DNA of 64,000 nt, from NCBI GenBank assembly GCA_944368975.1, contig CALVXI010000007.1, positions 1-64,000 on the forward strand. The letters are read 5' to 3'. The position numbers and the translations under genes were made by a program. Shown in pieces: positions 1 through 10,448 of the stretch. Origin of the DNA: an uncultured Bacilli bacterium. GTDB taxonomy: Bacteria; Bacillota_I; Bacilli_A; RFN20; CAG-826. How positions within the stretch are numbered: position 1 is the stretch's first letter; the number at the start of each line of letters is the position of its first letter. The notes beneath the pieces are model-generated. The model was not told the origin of the DNA and ran no database searches. It saw nothing but the letters and a program-made list of their open reading frames with translations.

Positions 1-45
1 AGCACTTAGGATTAACCTTACCAAGATATAAATATTATATCTCAT
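1..45 (-). CDS. Possible N-terminus of an unknown gene, cut by the window edge
   Basis: An ATG at position 45 opens a 15-codon frame that stays open to the left edge and encodes a hydrophobic start (MRYNIYILVRLILSA). An AGG lies about 11 bases upstream, a weak ribosome-binding site. In many Bacilli yqeY follows rpsU, but these residues do not resemble YqeY. It lies just beyond the rpsU terminator. Support is thin because only 15 residues are visible. Confidence 0.25.
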   Translation of the reverse strand, partial: MRYNIYILVRLILSA

Positions 46-68
46 AGAAGATTTACCTGTATTTATGG

Positions 69-98
69 TAAAAAAAAAGTGAACTTTTCGTTCACTTT
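69..98 (-). terminator. rpsU intrinsic terminator
   Basis: A 9-bp stem (AAAGTGAAC with GTTCACTTT, positions 76-84 and 90-98, loop TTTTC) is followed on the minus strand by a run of T. It sits just after the rpsU stop codon. Confidence 0.85.
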
Positions 99-103
99 AT
101 TGC

Positions 104-277
104 TTATCTATATTTCTTTCGAGCGTTTTCAGATTTTAATTTTCTCTTAAGATTTTTCTTAAGATAAAATTCTCTCTTACGACATTCTTGGATAATTCCA
201 GCCTTATTTACTTGACGTTTAAATCTACGTAAACCTTCATCAAGACTTTCACCCTCTCTAATGACAATCTTTGGCAC
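104..277 (-). CDS. rpsU: 30S ribosomal protein bS21
   Basis: Small basic protein of the 30S subunit that sits near the mRNA exit and helps initiation. The sequence starts [19 protein letters not shown], the family signature, and ends in a Lys/Arg-rich tail. I chose the GTG at 277 over the in-frame GTG at 286 because bS21 normally begins MPK, and GAGG lies about 8 bases before it. This gives 57 residues, the usual length in Bacilli. The gene has its own promoter (308-336) and terminator, so it is probably monocistronic, downstream of deoC. Confidence 0.95.
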   Translation of the reverse strand: MPKIVIREGESLDEGLRRFKRQVNKAGIIQECRKREFYLKKNLKRKLKSENARKKYR

Positions 278-307
278 CCACTTCACCTCACTTCCGTCAA
301 CTTGATA

Positions 308-336
308 ATATTACTAAATATTTTTCATCTATTCAA
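308..336 (-). promoter_or_regulatory. rpsU sigma-A promoter
   Basis: On the minus strand, TTGAAT (331-336), a 17-bp spacer and TAATAT (308-313) precede rpsU. The fit to the TTGACA/TATAAT consensus is good. Confidence 0.6.
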
Positions 337-348
337 GATAAAATTTAT

Positions 349-984
349 TTACATCAATTTAGGTCCACTGCTTGTTCCAATTCGGGTTGCACCAGCTTCA
401 ATCATTTCTATCATTTCTTCTTTAGTTCTTACGCCACCAGCAGCTTTAACACCCATATTAGGCCCAACGGTCTCTCTCATTAATTTAACATCTTTTAAAG
501 TAGCTCCATGAAGAGAAAATCCAGTACTAGTCTTAACAAAGTCAGCATTAGCCTCTTTAGCAATTTTTGAAGCACGAACTATTTCTTCATCAGTTAATAA
601 GCAACATTCTAATATAACTTTCAAAGTGTGTGTTCCACATGCTTCTTTTATTTTTTTGATTTCGTTATAAACATATTCATTTTCCTTATCTTTAAGTTTA
701 GATATGTTTATAACCATATCAATTTCATCAGCTCCTTTTTCTATTGCATCTTTTGTTTCAAAAATTTTTGCTTCAGTTGTCATACTGCCTAAAGGAAATC
801 CAATAACTGTGCAAACTAAAACATCACTTCCTTTTAAACATTCTTTAGATAATTTTATATAATCAGGGTTAACACAAACAGATTTAAAATTGTATTTTTT
901 AGATTCTTCACATAATGAAACTATTTGCTCTTTTGTAGCATCAGCTTTTAATAAAGTGTTATCAATGTATTTATTGTAATCCAT
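349..984 (-). CDS. deoC: Deoxyribose-phosphate aldolase
   Basis: Class I aldolase that splits 2-deoxyribose 5-phosphate into glyceraldehyde 3-phosphate and acetaldehyde, feeding deoxynucleoside carbon into glycolysis. At 211 residues it has the compact bacterial TIM-barrel length. The Schiff-base lysine is in DFVKTSTGF and the second catalytic lysine in [10 protein letters not shown]. No clear ribosome-binding site precedes the ATG, and the rpmF terminator lies only 14-37 bases upstream, so expression may rely on read-through or a weak local promoter. It works with the pdp product (27996-29249) in deoxynucleoside salvage. Confidence 0.95.
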   Translation of the reverse strand: MDYNKYIDNTLLKADATKEQIVSLCEESKKYNFKSVCVNPDYIKLSKECLKGSDVLVCTVIGFPLGSMTTEAKIFETKDAIEKGADEIDMVINISKLKDKENEYVYNEIKKIKEACGTHTLKVILECCLLTDEEIVRASKIAKEANADFVKTSTGFSLHGATLKDVKLMRETVGPNMGVKAAGGVRTKEEMIEMIEAGATRIGTSSGPKLM

Positions 985-996
985 ATTTGTTTACCA

Positions 997-1021
997 TTAA
1001 AAAAAGGCTTAATAAAGCCTT
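997..1021 (-). terminator. rpmF terminator
   Basis: Stem AAGGCTT/AAGCCTT (1004-1010 and 1015-1021) with loop AATA is followed on the minus strand by a T run. It overlaps the rpmF stop codon by two bases. Confidence 0.75.
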
Positions 1022-1208
1022 ATTTTTCTTCCTTTTTAAGATGTAAGACATCCTTACCATCATAATATCCACATTTTGGACATACAGTATGTTGTTTAAT
1101 CATTGCTCCGCAGTGTTCGCAAATTGTAACACCATTTACTTTTAATCCAATGTGAGATCTTCTTAATCTTTTAGCTGTTTTACTAGTTCTTCTTTGTGGT
1201 ACTGCCAT
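1020..1208 (-). CDS. rpmF: 50S ribosomal protein bL32
   Basis: Structural protein of the 50S subunit. The 62 residues begin MAVPQRRTSKT, typical of bL32, and carry a complete zinc ribbon (CEHCGA and CPKCGYY). AAAGGGGG lies about 8 bases before the ATG. The gene has its own promoter (1235-1262) and a terminator touching its stop codon, so it looks like a single-gene unit between mtaB and deoC. Confidence 0.97.
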   Translation of the reverse strand: MAVPQRRTSKTAKRLRRSHIGLKVNGVTICEHCGAMIKQHTVCPKCGYYDGKDVLHLKKEEK

Positions 1209-1234
1209 TATTCTTTCCCCCTTTGTGCCCTATT

Positions 1235-1262
1235 ATTTTACTAATTTTCAAAATACTTGCAA
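1235..1262 (-). promoter_or_regulatory. rpmF promoter
   Basis: Minus strand TTGCAA (1257-1262), 16-bp spacer, TAAAAT (1235-1240), just upstream of the rpmF ribosome-binding site. Confidence 0.5.
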
Positions 1263-1273
1263 TATAAATTTTT

Positions 1274-2569
1274 TTACACTGTAAAATTTTCAGCATCTAT
1301 GTCTTTATTAAATTGAAGATTTAATATTTGATCTTTTAAATTTTTATCAGAATTAACAATAACTTCTAAATAATTTGAACTATGCCCTTTAGAAATATGA
1401 GTCTTTTTATTATAAGTTTCCATTAAAAAATCAATATTTGATCCATAAAATCTTGATGAATATTGCTTTTGTAATTCTTTAGAAAGTTTTAAAAGTTTTA
1501 AAACACGCTCATGTTTTATATTATTTGGGATTTTATTTTCTAATTTACTAGCTTTAGTGCCATTTCTATCGCTGTAAGGAAAAACATGAACTTTTGAAAA
1601 ACCAATTTGTTTAATAAAATTAAATGTTTCCATGAAATCTTCATCAGTTTCACCAGGGAAACCGACAATTACATCTGTAGTAATAGAAATATCATTTCGA
1701 ATTTCTCTTATTTTATCGATTGTTTCCTTAAATTCATCTAAATTATATTTTCTATTCATTGCTTTTAATATTTTTTTAGAACCACTTTGCAATGGAATAT
1801 GTAAATGATTAGCTATATTAGGATATTGTTTGAGCAATTTTAAAAATTGTTGATCAATTTGACTTTCTTCTATTGAAGAAATTCTAAGGCGATATAAATT
1901 AGGAAACGTTTCTAATATTTTTTTAAGTAAATTAGAAAAACTCGACTTAATTTCAAAATCAATCCCATAACTTCCTTGATCTATTCCAGTTAAAACTATT
2001 TCTTTATAACCATTATTAATTAAATCATTAATTTCATTAATTATTGAATCAACATTCCTACTTCGAGATATTCCGCGTATATATGGAATTAGACAGTATG
2101 TACAAAAATTATTGCAACCGTCTTGAATTTTAACAAAAGCCCTAGTCTTTTCAAAATAATTATTAATACTTAAATTTTCATACTTTCTTTCGTTGAAGGA
2201 CTCATTAATCTTTACTATATTTTTTCTATTTGTAATGAAATCGTTGATAAACTCATAAATTTTATCTCGATATGATGTTCCAATAACGATATTAGCTCCA
2301 ATTTCTTTTGAGATTAGTTCACTTGAATATTGCGAATAACAACCCATTACAACAATTATTGATTCAGGATAATTTCTCCTATATTGACGAATAAGCTTTT
2401 TTGATTTATTTGCGCTAACTTCAGTAACAGCACAAGTATTTATAATAAAAATGTCAGCCTCATCTTTATTATTAGTTTCGATTAATCCATTTTTAATAAG
2501 GCTGCAAGCAACTCCTTGTATTTCATAACTATTTACTTTACAACCTAAAAAAGTAGTAAAAAATTTCAT
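1274..2569 (-). CDS. mtaB: tRNA t6A37 methylthiotransferase
   Basis: Radical-SAM enzyme that converts t6A37 to ms2t6A37 in ANN-decoding tRNAs. The N-terminal UPF0004 domain begins MKFFTTFLGCKVNSYE. The radical-SAM cluster motif is GCNNFCTYCLIPYIRG, and a TRAM-like tail follows. I chose the ATG at 2569, giving 431 residues, because AAGGA lies 9 bases upstream and the codon overlaps the previous stop as TAATG. An ATG at 2578 is also in frame. It is co-transcribed with the unknown gene and rsmE upstream, the usual Bacilli order after dnaJ. Confidence 0.93.
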   Translation of the reverse strand: MKFFTTFLGCKVNSYEIQGVACSLIKNGLIETNNKDEADIFIINTCAVTEVSANKSKKLIRQYRRNYPESIIVVMGCYSQYSSELISKEIGANIVIGTSYRDKIYEFINDFITNRKNIVKINESFNERKYENLSINNYFEKTRAFVKIQDGCNNFCTYCLIPYIRGISRSRNVDSIINEINDLINNGYKEIVLTGIDQGSYGIDFEIKSSFSNLLKKILETFPNLYRLRISSIEESQIDQQFLKLLKQYPNIANHLHIPLQSGSKKILKAMNRKYNLDEFKETIDKIREIRNDISITTDVIVGFPGETDEDFMETFNFIKQIGFSKVHVFPYSDRNGTKASKLENKIPNNIKHERVLKLLKLSKELQKQYSSRFYGSNIDFLMETYNKKTHISKGHSSNYLEVIVNSDKNLKDQILNLQFNKDIDAENFTV

Positions 2570-2964
2570 TACAAACATTCCTTTTTTAATTTAGTAAATA
2601 AAAAATAACTTACAAAGCCGTTCTCATACAAAGAGTTAATAAAATCAATTTTAGTAGAAAAATAGTATTTTTCTAGTACATTTTTAGCTTTCTTCTCAAT
2701 ATCCTTTGAATCAAAAAATTTTAATTTTCTATCATATAAATATAGAATGTGATCTATATAACCATCCTTATTTATTATCATTAAAACATGAGTATGAGGA
2801 TTTAAAAAAGTATCACTTGTCTCATCGCTTGTAATATAAATATAGTTTTTTGTAGATTCAACTTTTTTATGCCTTTTATATAATTTGTAACTATGGTCAT
2901 TAACTAGTTGATTGGCATTACGATACTTATGTGTTAATTTAAAAATTGATTTAGTTTTTTTCAT
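2569..2964 (-). CDS. Unknown 131-residue protein
   Basis: I do not recognise this protein. It is Lys/Tyr-rich with no signal peptide or clear membrane segment. The middle carries a stretch around NPHTHVLMIINKDGYIDHI that suggests beta strands, followed by a lysine-rich helix. It lies between rsmE (3-base gap) and mtaB (stop and start overlap as TAATG), so it is translationally coupled in the RNA-modification part of the heat-shock operon. That context hints at an RNA-related role but proves nothing. Confidence 0.7.
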   Translation of the reverse strand: MKKTKSIFKLTHKYRNANQLVNDHSYKLYKRHKKVESTKNYIYITSDETSDTFLNPHTHVLMIINKDGYIDHILYLYDRKLKFFDSKDIEKKAKNVLEKYYFSTKIDFINSLYENGFVSYFLFTKLKKECL

Positions 2965-2967
2965 GGT

Positions 2968-3684
2968 CTATTCCTCATATTCATATCCTAGTAAGCTTAA
3001 TAAGTATATAACACTTGTTTCACTTCTTAAAATTCTTTTTCCTAAACTTATAGAATTAAATCCATTTTGTATAGCATAATTTGCTTCTTCTTTTGTAAAG
3101 CCACCTTCAGGTCCAATTAAAATTGAAATATTTTTTATGTCTTTATTACTAAGAATCTCATGTAGTTTAGTTAAAGGAGTGTCGCTTTTTTCATAAGCAA
3201 ATAAATTCAACTCACTTTTAAAACTTAAAATATCTTCAAATATCTTAACTAAAGTTAATTTAGGTAAATAATTTCTTTTAGATTGCTCTGCAGCTTCTTT
3301 AATAATCTTATTGAATCTTACAAATTTATTTTTATTTTTTTCTTCATCTAATTTAAAAACAACATGTTCGCCATTTACTAAAACAATTTGTTTAACGCCT
3401 AATTCTACAGCTTTTTGAATAGCAAACTCTAACTTCTCAAATTTTGGAAAGGCATAAATTAATGTAATATTCACTTTTAATTCGTTATTATTATTAGCAT
3501 CGATTAAATAGCTAAATTTAAAGGGATTTAAACTTAAAATTTTGCAAAGATAAACTTTATTATTTTTTACGACTTCAAAATTATCATCAATGCGCATTCT
3601 CATTACTTGTTTAATGTGAAAAATATCATCCTCAGAAAGGATGATATTATTGAAATCATTGCTTAAGTCAAAATATCTTTGCAT
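2968..3684 (-). CDS. rsmE: 16S rRNA m3U1498 methyltransferase
   Basis: SPOUT-class methyltransferase that methylates N3 of U1498 in the decoding region of 16S rRNA. The 238 residues include an N-terminal PUA-like RNA-binding part. The knotted SAM-binding motifs are GPEGGFTKEEA and LGKRILRSETSVIYLLSLL. Its ATG follows directly on the stop codon of the zinc-ribbon gene. In most Bacilli rsmE follows prmA, which is missing here. Confidence 0.95.
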   Translation of the reverse strand: MQRYFDLSNDFNNIILSEDDIFHIKQVMRMRIDDNFEVVKNNKVYLCKILSLNPFKFSYLIDANNNNELKVNITLIYAFPKFEKLEFAIQKAVELGVKQIVLVNGEHVVFKLDEEKNKNKFVRFNKIIKEAAEQSKRNYLPKLTLVKIFEDILSFKSELNLFAYEKSDTPLTKLHEILSNKDIKNISILIGPEGGFTKEEANYAIQNGFNSISLGKRILRSETSVIYLLSLLGYEYEE

Positions 3685-4137
3685 TTACTTAAGAAACACT
3701 CCATTACTATCTTTTTTATTTTTAAAATTAATAACAATTAATCCCAAAATAAAATAAAAAATAAATAGAATTCCAAAAGGAATTATTAAACTTAATAAAA
3801 GTGAATAACTAGAAAAAATTTCTAAAAAATAGAATATTGAGAATAGAATTACAAAAAAGACTAAATTAACAATCAATCTAATTATGCCATTTTTAATAAA
3901 GCCTAAATAAAATAAATCTCCAGAAAACATTCCTAAAAACATCATCAATAATCCATTAGTAATTCTTTTATGTTGAACAAAGCTAGTAGATTCTTGGTCA
4001 TTTAAAACATCAATAGTTTGAGTTATATCTACTGTATTACTTTCAACTCCTTCTAATGGTCTACTACCACCACAATAAGGACATATTTCTTTATCAAATT
4101 TAGTTATATTTTTATTACAATATCTACACTTTGGCAT
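3685..4137 (-). CDS. Zinc-ribbon membrane protein with TM2-like segment
   Basis: The first 25 residues form a short zinc ribbon (CRYCNK and CPYCGG). A linker follows, then about three hydrophobic helices from residue 60 onward, the first resembling a TM2-type domain (KRITNGLLMMFLGMFSGDLFYLGF). The 150-residue protein is probably a small membrane protein with a cytoplasmic ribbon. It occupies the position between dnaJ and rsmE that prmA holds in Bacillus. Function is unknown; a link to envelope stress is only a guess from the operon. Confidence 0.75.
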   Translation of the reverse strand: MPKCRYCNKNITKFDKEICPYCGGSRPLEGVESNTVDITQTIDVLNDQESTSFVQHKRITNGLLMMFLGMFSGDLFYLGFIKNGIIRLIVNLVFFVILFSIFYFLEIFSSYSLLLSLIIPFGILFIFYFILGLIVINFKNKKDSNGVFLK

Positions 4138-4170
4138 AACATCACCATTTATAAGTATAAATTTATTTAA

Positions 4171-5331
4171 TTACTTTTTAAATGCTTTTTTAAATTTATC
4201 AAATAAACTTTCACTAGAACCACTAGCGGCTTTAAATCTTAATAAGAGTTCTTTTTGCTCTTTATTTAATTTTGTTGGAGTTTTGATATCCATATGAATG
4301 AATTCATCACCATATTTTTCTTGTCGAACATCTTTAACGCCTTTACCTTTAAGACGTAAAACGGCATTTGGTTGTGTACCACTTGGAACATCAAGTTCAC
4401 AATCTCCATAAACTGTTGGAACAACAATTTTAGTTCCTAAACATGCATCTACAAAATCAATAGGTACTGTTAAATGGATGTCATTTCCATCACGTACAAA
4501 TTGTGGATGGTTTTGGACAACAATTTCGACATATAAATCTCCGTTTTCTCCACCATTAATACCACGTTCCCCTTTACCTGCGACACGAATTTTTTGTCCA
4601 TTATTTATGCCTTTAGGTATATTGATATCAACATCTTTTTTAACTTTATTATATCCTTTACCATTACAGTCAGGACAAACTTCACGAATAATTTTACCAG
4701 TTCCATGACATCTTGGACAACTTGATTCGCTTTGCATCATACCAAAAATAGTTCTTTGCTGAGTGATAATTACACCTCGCCCATTACAATCAGGGCAGGT
4801 CGAATATGCTTCGCCATTTTTAGCGCCAGTTCCATGACAATGAGAGCAAGTTTCTTCATAGCTCAAAGGCAGAGTAATTTTAGTCCCTTCAACAGCTTGC
4901 ATAAAAGAAATTCGAACTCGCATTAAAGTATCATCGCCTCGAATTGGTCCTCTACTAGATGTTCTTCTCGAACTACTACGTGAACCGCCAAATCCAAATC
5001 CACCAAACATGCTATTTAAGATATCATTTAAATCGCCAAAATCTCCGTTGCCAAAGTTAAATCCTTCAAACCCACTTCCTCTAAATGGATTTGCGCCACC
5101 GGCATTTTGATCGAAGGCAGCTTGACCAAATTGATCGTATGTTTTTCTTTTTTGTTCATCGCCTAAAACGCTAAAAGCTTCACTTGCTTCTTTAAATTTT
5201 TCAGCATCACCAGTTTCTTTATTATCAGGATGGTATTTTTTTGCTAATTTACGATAAGCACTCTTAATCTCATCTTGTGTAGCTGTTTTAGATACACCTA
5301 ATACTTCATAATAATCTCTTTTTGCTGCCAT
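4171..5331 (-). CDS. dnaJ: Chaperone DnaJ (Hsp40)
   Basis: Co-chaperone that delivers unfolded proteins to DnaK and stimulates its ATPase. The 386 residues hold a J domain with the HPD motif (KYHPDNKE), a Gly/Phe-rich linker and four zinc repeats ([32 protein letters not shown]). The two C-terminal substrate-binding beta domains follow. GGAGG lies 6 bases before the ATG. It is the fourth gene of the HrcA-controlled operon, separated from dnaK by a stable hairpin. Confidence 0.98.
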   Translation of the reverse strand: MAAKRDYYEVLGVSKTATQDEIKSAYRKLAKKYHPDNKETGDAEKFKEASEAFSVLGDEQKRKTYDQFGQAAFDQNAGGANPFRGSGFEGFNFGNGDFGDLNDILNSMFGGFGFGGSRSSSRRTSSRGPIRGDDTLMRVRISFMQAVEGTKITLPLSYEETCSHCHGTGAKNGEAYSTCPDCNGRGVIITQQRTIFGMMQSESSCPRCHGTGKIIREVCPDCNGKGYNKVKKDVDINIPKGINNGQKIRVAGKGERGINGGENGDLYVEIVVQNHPQFVRDGNDIHLTVPIDFVDACLGTKIVVPTVYGDCELDVPSGTQPNAVLRLKGKGVKDVRQEKYGDEFIHMDIKTPTKLNKEQKELLLRFKAASGSSESLFDKFKKAFKK

Positions 5332-5352
5332 ACATTACCTCCTAAACACATA

Positions 5353-5376
5353 TAAGGGAAGCTATTGCTTCCCTTA
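5353..5376 (-). other. dnaK-dnaJ intergenic hairpin
   Basis: A perfect 10-bp stem (TAAGGGAAGC with GCTTCCCTTA) and a 4-base loop lies in the 67-base gap between dnaK and dnaJ. No T run follows, so it is more likely an mRNA processing or stability element than a terminator. It may set the DnaK:DnaJ ratio. Confidence 0.6.
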
Positions 5377-5398
5377 CTTATCTTCTGATTTTTTTAAA

Positions 5399-7255
<1,857 letters not shown>

Positions 7256-7259
7256 CTAA

Positions 7260-7847
7260 TTAAGCAACATTTTTAACTTCTTCTTCATTAAGATCACTTT
7301 CTTCTTTAACATCTGGTTTTTTTGAAACAACAACACAGGCTGCACGGATTAAGTGATCATGTAATTTGTAACCTTTCATAGTCACTTGTTTAACGATATT
7401 TTCTTCGCCATCAAAATCAATTGTGTCTACAATTTGCATTGTCTTCTCATCAAATTTAGATTCAAGTGGTGGATTAATAATATTAACTCCCTCTTCTTCT
7501 AAAATTGTTTGAAGTGTATTGTAAACATATTTGAATCCTTTTAAATAATTTTTTAGTTCTTCTGAACTAGCTTCAGCTTTAAATGCCATATCAAATGCAT
7601 CCATAGTTGATATAAGTTTATCGACAAAGCCTTCAATACGATATTTAATTACATCGCGATGATCTTTTTCGATTTCTTTACGTAGGTTAGCCATATCTGC
7701 GTAAACACGATAATATTCATTTTTCCAATGCTCACAATCAGCTTTAGCTTTTTCGATTTCTTCATCTTTTTGTGCTAATTTTCTTTTTACAGATTCCTTA
7801 ATATTTTCTTTTTCTTCAGCATTTTCAACTTTTTCTTTTTCTTTCAT
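7260..7847 (-). CDS. grpE: Nucleotide exchange factor GrpE
   Basis: Exchanges ADP for ATP on DnaK. The 195 residues consist of a charged N-terminal region (to about residue 40), a long coiled coil and a C-terminal beta domain (GVNIINPPLESKFDEKTMQIV). AGGAG precedes the ATG, and the gap to the hrcA stop is only 10 bases, consistent with one transcript. The long coil dimerises and is thought to act as the thermosensor in the family. Confidence 0.96.
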   Translation of the reverse strand: MKEKEKVENAEEKENIKESVKRKLAQKDEEIEKAKADCEHWKNEYYRVYADMANLRKEIEKDHRDVIKYRIEGFVDKLISTMDAFDMAFKAEASSEELKNYLKGFKYVYNTLQTILEEEGVNIINPPLESKFDEKTMQIVDTIDFDGEENIVKQVTMKGYKLHDHLIRAACVVVSKKPDVKEESDLNEEEVKNVA

Positions 7848-7857
7848 ATTTCTTCTC

Positions 7858-8868
7858 CTATTTATTCATATGAGCAATTATTTCACTAACAATATAATTG
7901 ACATAGTTAATGACCTTACTATAATCCATACGTTTAGGTCCTATAACAGCTATTTTTCCAATGCTTTCATCGCCTGGCAAAACAACTTCTTTAGTTACAA
8001 TAGAAACTTCATTTTTAATTGATTCATCATCTTCATTATCATCGATAAGAAGCAATTCATCAGCGTTTTTTATGATTTCTTCTAACTTAACTGGATTATC
8101 GAATAGTCCAAACAATTTTTTTAATTCATTAGCATCATCACTAAATTCTGGTTGTGATAACAAATTTTCTTTGCCAATAATTTCGCTTCTCTTAGAAGCA
8201 AAATCAATGAATACTTTCATTAAAGTATTATAAAGATTGTTATAATCGTTTAAATACTTTTCCAATAAAGGCTTCATATTTATTAATTTATCGGTTAGTT
8301 CACTTACTTTAGTTCCTTTTAATCTTTCATCAAGAAATTTCAAACATTTAAAAATGTCATCCATTTTATTCTTTTTATCGATTACTATAGTTTTGTTTTC
8401 AACATAACCGGTATCTGTAATAAATATAACCGTACAAGTTGTCTCATTTAGTGGAATTAACTGAATATTAATTAATCTTTCATTATCAGCATTTGGACCA
8501 AGGACAACACTTGCCAAGTTTGTCATATGGGATAAAATTGCACAACTTTCACGTAAAACTTCTTTAATTGATTTGTTATCTTTAAAAATTTCTTGTAATT
8601 CGTTTTTAAATTTAGCATCAACTTTATTAGAACGAAGATTATGAGCGTAGTACTTATATCCTTTTGCACTTGGAACACGGCCACTACTAATATGAGTTTT
8701 TTCCAAAAAACCATCACTTTCAAGTTCAGACATTTCGTTTCTAACAGTCGCACTGCTATATGGTAAATTATATTTTTCGATTAAATACTTACTTCCAACA
8801 GGTGTAGCTGTTTGAATAAAATCCTCAACAATTAGTTTTAATATTTGGAATTTTCTATCTAAACTCAT
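7858..8868 (-). CDS. hrcA: Heat-shock repressor HrcA
   Basis: Repressor that binds CIRCE operators and is kept active by GroEL in other bacteria. The N-terminal winged helix (MSLDRKFQILKLIVEDFIQ ... SSATVRNEMSELE) is followed by the GAF-like dimer domain. I chose the ATG at 8868, giving 336 residues, because GGAGG lies 5 bases before it. An in-frame ATG at 8886 would fall inside the CIRCE. First gene of the hrcA-grpE-dnaK-dnaJ operon and probably autoregulated through two CIRCE copies. Confidence 0.97.
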   Translation of the reverse strand: MSLDRKFQILKLIVEDFIQTATPVGSKYLIEKYNLPYSSATVRNEMSELESDGFLEKTHISSGRVPSAKGYKYYAHNLRSNKVDAKFKNELQEIFKDNKSIKEVLRESCAILSHMTNLASVVLGPNADNERLINIQLIPLNETTCTVIFITDTGYVENKTIVIDKKNKMDDIFKCLKFLDERLKGTKVSELTDKLINMKPLLEKYLNDYNNLYNTLMKVFIDFASKRSEIIGKENLLSQPEFSDDANELKKLFGLFDNPVKLEEIIKNADELLLIDDNEDDESIKNEVSIVTKEVVLPGDESIGKIAVIGPKRMDYSKVINYVNYIVSEIIAHMNK

Positions 8869-8879
8869 TTTTCCTCCGT

Positions 8880-8906
8880 ATAGCACTCAATATTTCTAAG
8901 TGCTAA
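8880..8906. promoter_or_regulatory. CIRCE operator 1
   Basis: Inverted repeat ATAGCACTC, 9-bp spacer, AAGTGCTAA, close to the CIRCE consensus TTAGCACTC-N9-GAGTGCTAA. It covers the probable transcription start and the 5' untranslated region of hrcA. Confidence 0.93.
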
Positions 8907-8910
8907 AAAT

Positions 8911-8939
8911 AATATACTCATCTTAATTAGCAGTGTCAA
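8911..8939 (-). promoter_or_regulatory. hrcA operon sigma-A promoter
   Basis: Minus strand TTGACA (8934-8939), 17-bp spacer, TATATT (8911-8916). It is flanked and overlapped by the two CIRCE operators, which explains repression by HrcA. Confidence 0.88.
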
Positions 8940-8953
8940 GTAAAAAGTGCTAA
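8927..8953. promoter_or_regulatory. CIRCE operator 2
   Basis: TTAGCAGTG, 9-bp spacer, AAGTGCTAA. The right arm is exact; the left arm has lost part of its symmetry (CAGTG for CACTC). It overlaps the -35 box of the hrcA promoter. Confidence 0.8.
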
Positions 8954-9013
8954 TTTTTAAAAATAATTTTATTATCTTCGAAATTTTAAATGTAAAAATC
9001 AATATATTAAATT

Positions 9014-9051
9014 TAGTAAAAATTTAGTATATTTCAAGTAATAAATTAGTA
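9014..9051 (+). repeat. TTAGTA array A, 11-bp period, four units
   Basis: The core TAGTA (AAGTA in unit three) starts at 9014, 9025, 9036 and 9047, exactly 11 bases apart. The array ends one base from the hemW stop codon (9053) and lies about 75 bp upstream of the hrcA -35 box. It reads TTAGTA on the plus strand, opposite to the other three arrays relative to the adjoining gene. Its second and third units almost match a 17-mer shared by arrays C and D. Confidence 0.85.
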
Positions 9052-9052
9052 T

Positions 9053-10156
9053 TTATGAAATTAAATCTACTATAATACGATCCAAAATTGCCATTCCTTC
9101 ATGAGTAACTTTAAACCCATACTTATTTTCGGAAATCAATTTTTCATTTTGTAGCTTATTTATCATTTCACTTTTTTTATCTTTTAAAGAAAAAGAAAAC
9201 CTTTCCTCAAATTTTTTATAAGAAATACCATATCTAGTTCTTAAATTTAACATTATGTATTCCTCAACTTCTTCTTCAAGATTTAATAATTCATAATTTA
9301 TTTCAATATTATAACTATTAAACTTAGATAGATTTTTAGTGACTATATATCTTTTATTTCCAATATAGCCTGAGGCACCTAACCCAATACCAACATATTC
9401 ATTATCAAACCAGTAATTCAAATTATGTTTACTCTCATATTTAGGTTTTGCAAAATTGCTTACTTCATAATGAATATAACCTTTATTGATTAATTTATCT
9501 CTAATCAAATCATAAAATTCACGATTCAAATCTTCGTCAATTTCTTTGTAACCTTTATTATAAAATTCTGTGCCCTTAGATATTGTTAAAGAGTAAATAG
9601 AAATATGAGGAACATCTAAATCTAAAAATTCTTCTAAATTATTTAAAATGTCCTCTTTTTCTTCAAAAGGTAACCCGTAGATGAAATCTAAATTTATGTT
9701 TTCAAAATATTTTTTTACAAGATTAATGATACATTTAAAATTTAGGTCAGCACGATGCAACAAATTTAAGGTCCTTCTATTAAAACTTTGAATTCCAATT
9801 GATAAACGATTAATATCGTATTTTTTTAAAGTACTTAATAGTTCTTCTGTTATATCCTCAGGATTTAATTCAATGGTAAATTCACATTCTTTCTTTCTTA
9901 ATTTATTCAATTTTATTAAAAGTTTTGTCAAGTTTTCTATTTTTAAGCTAGATGGTGTCCCTCCACCTATATAAATAGTTTTAAAGCGAAAAAAATTGTC
10001 CTCAACTTTACTAAGTTCAGATAACAAAACTTTGATATATTCGTCTTCAAATTTGCTATTTTTTATAATCTTAGTAAAATCACAATAAGGACAAATTTTA
10101 GAGCAGAAAGGAATATGAATATATAAACTATTTATCCTTTTCTTCTTTGTTTTCAT
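9053..10156 (-). CDS. hemW: Heme chaperone HemW-like radical-SAM protein
   Basis: Radical-SAM protein of the HemN/HemW family. The cluster motif CSKICPYCDF, the IYIGGGTPSSL motif and a C-terminal winged helix are present. Bacterial HemW binds heme and passes it to target proteins and is not itself a coproporphyrinogen dehydrogenase. I chose the ATG at 10156 (367 residues); a TTG at 10174 is also in frame, and neither has a good ribosome-binding site. Either start overlaps the end of the upstream acidic membrane-protein gene, suggesting translational coupling. Confidence 0.88.
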   Translation of the reverse strand: MKTKKKRINSLYIHIPFCSKICPYCDFTKIIKNSKFEDEYIKVLLSELSKVEDNFFRFKTIYIGGGTPSSLKIENLTKLLIKLNKLRKKECEFTIELNPEDITEELLSTLKKYDINRLSIGIQSFNRRTLNLLHRADLNFKCIINLVKKYFENINLDFIYGLPFEEKEDILNNLEEFLDLDVPHISIYSLTISKGTEFYNKGYKEIDEDLNREFYDLIRDKLINKGYIHYEVSNFAKPKYESKHNLNYWFDNEYVGIGLGASGYIGNKRYIVTKNLSKFNSYNIEINYELLNLEEEVEEYIMLNLRTRYGISYKKFEERFSFSLKDKKSEMINKLQNEKLISENKYGFKVTHEGMAILDRIIVDLIS

Positions 10157-10424
10157 CTGTATCTGATTTATCAAGTGTAGGTTTTTCTAAATTATTATCT
10201 TGATGTTTTTCGAAATCTTCAAATTCCTTTTTTGTATTTTCATCATCAATAGTTTCTAAATATCTATTTAGATCATCTTCGACAATTTTTTCTTCATCAT
10301 CAATATCACCTTTTGGTTTAATGATATACTTTCTTATGAGCCAAACTATTAAGCAAATAATGCCAAAAACTATCAATATTAATAACAATATAAAACCTGT
10401 ATTTTCTAATAAACTTACTAACAT
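10128..10424 (-). CDS. Small one-TM protein with acidic tail
   Basis: The 98-residue protein has one membrane helix (about residues 8-30, FILLLILIVFGIICLIVWLI) followed by a Lys/Arg stop-transfer segment. A strongly acidic tail (DDEEKIVEDD ... DTDENKEEKDK) should lie in the cytoplasm. GAGG precedes the ATG. Its end overlaps the hemW start. I recognise no family; the shape is like small bacterial membrane adaptor proteins. Confidence 0.75.
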   Translation of the reverse strand: MLVSLLENTGFILLLILIVFGIICLIVWLIRKYIIKPKGDIDDEEKIVEDDLNRYLETIDDENTKKEFEDFEKHQDNNLEKPTLDKSDTDENKEEKDK

Positions 10425-10448
10425 CCTAACACCTCAATCTTTAAATTA

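Noticed and set aside
4478-4926. Plus-strand frames opposite dnaJ
   Set aside because: They are mirrors of the coding strand, without ribosome-binding sites or recognisable products.
9014-9051. The TTAGTA arrays as CRISPR or transposon ends
   Set aside because: Units are only 11 bases with no unique spacers, and no cas genes or inverted termini lie near any of the four arrays.
9053-10156. hemW product as an anaerobic coproporphyrinogen oxidase
   Set aside because: The short N-terminus before the cluster motif and the lack of other heme-synthesis genes fit HemW better than HemN.
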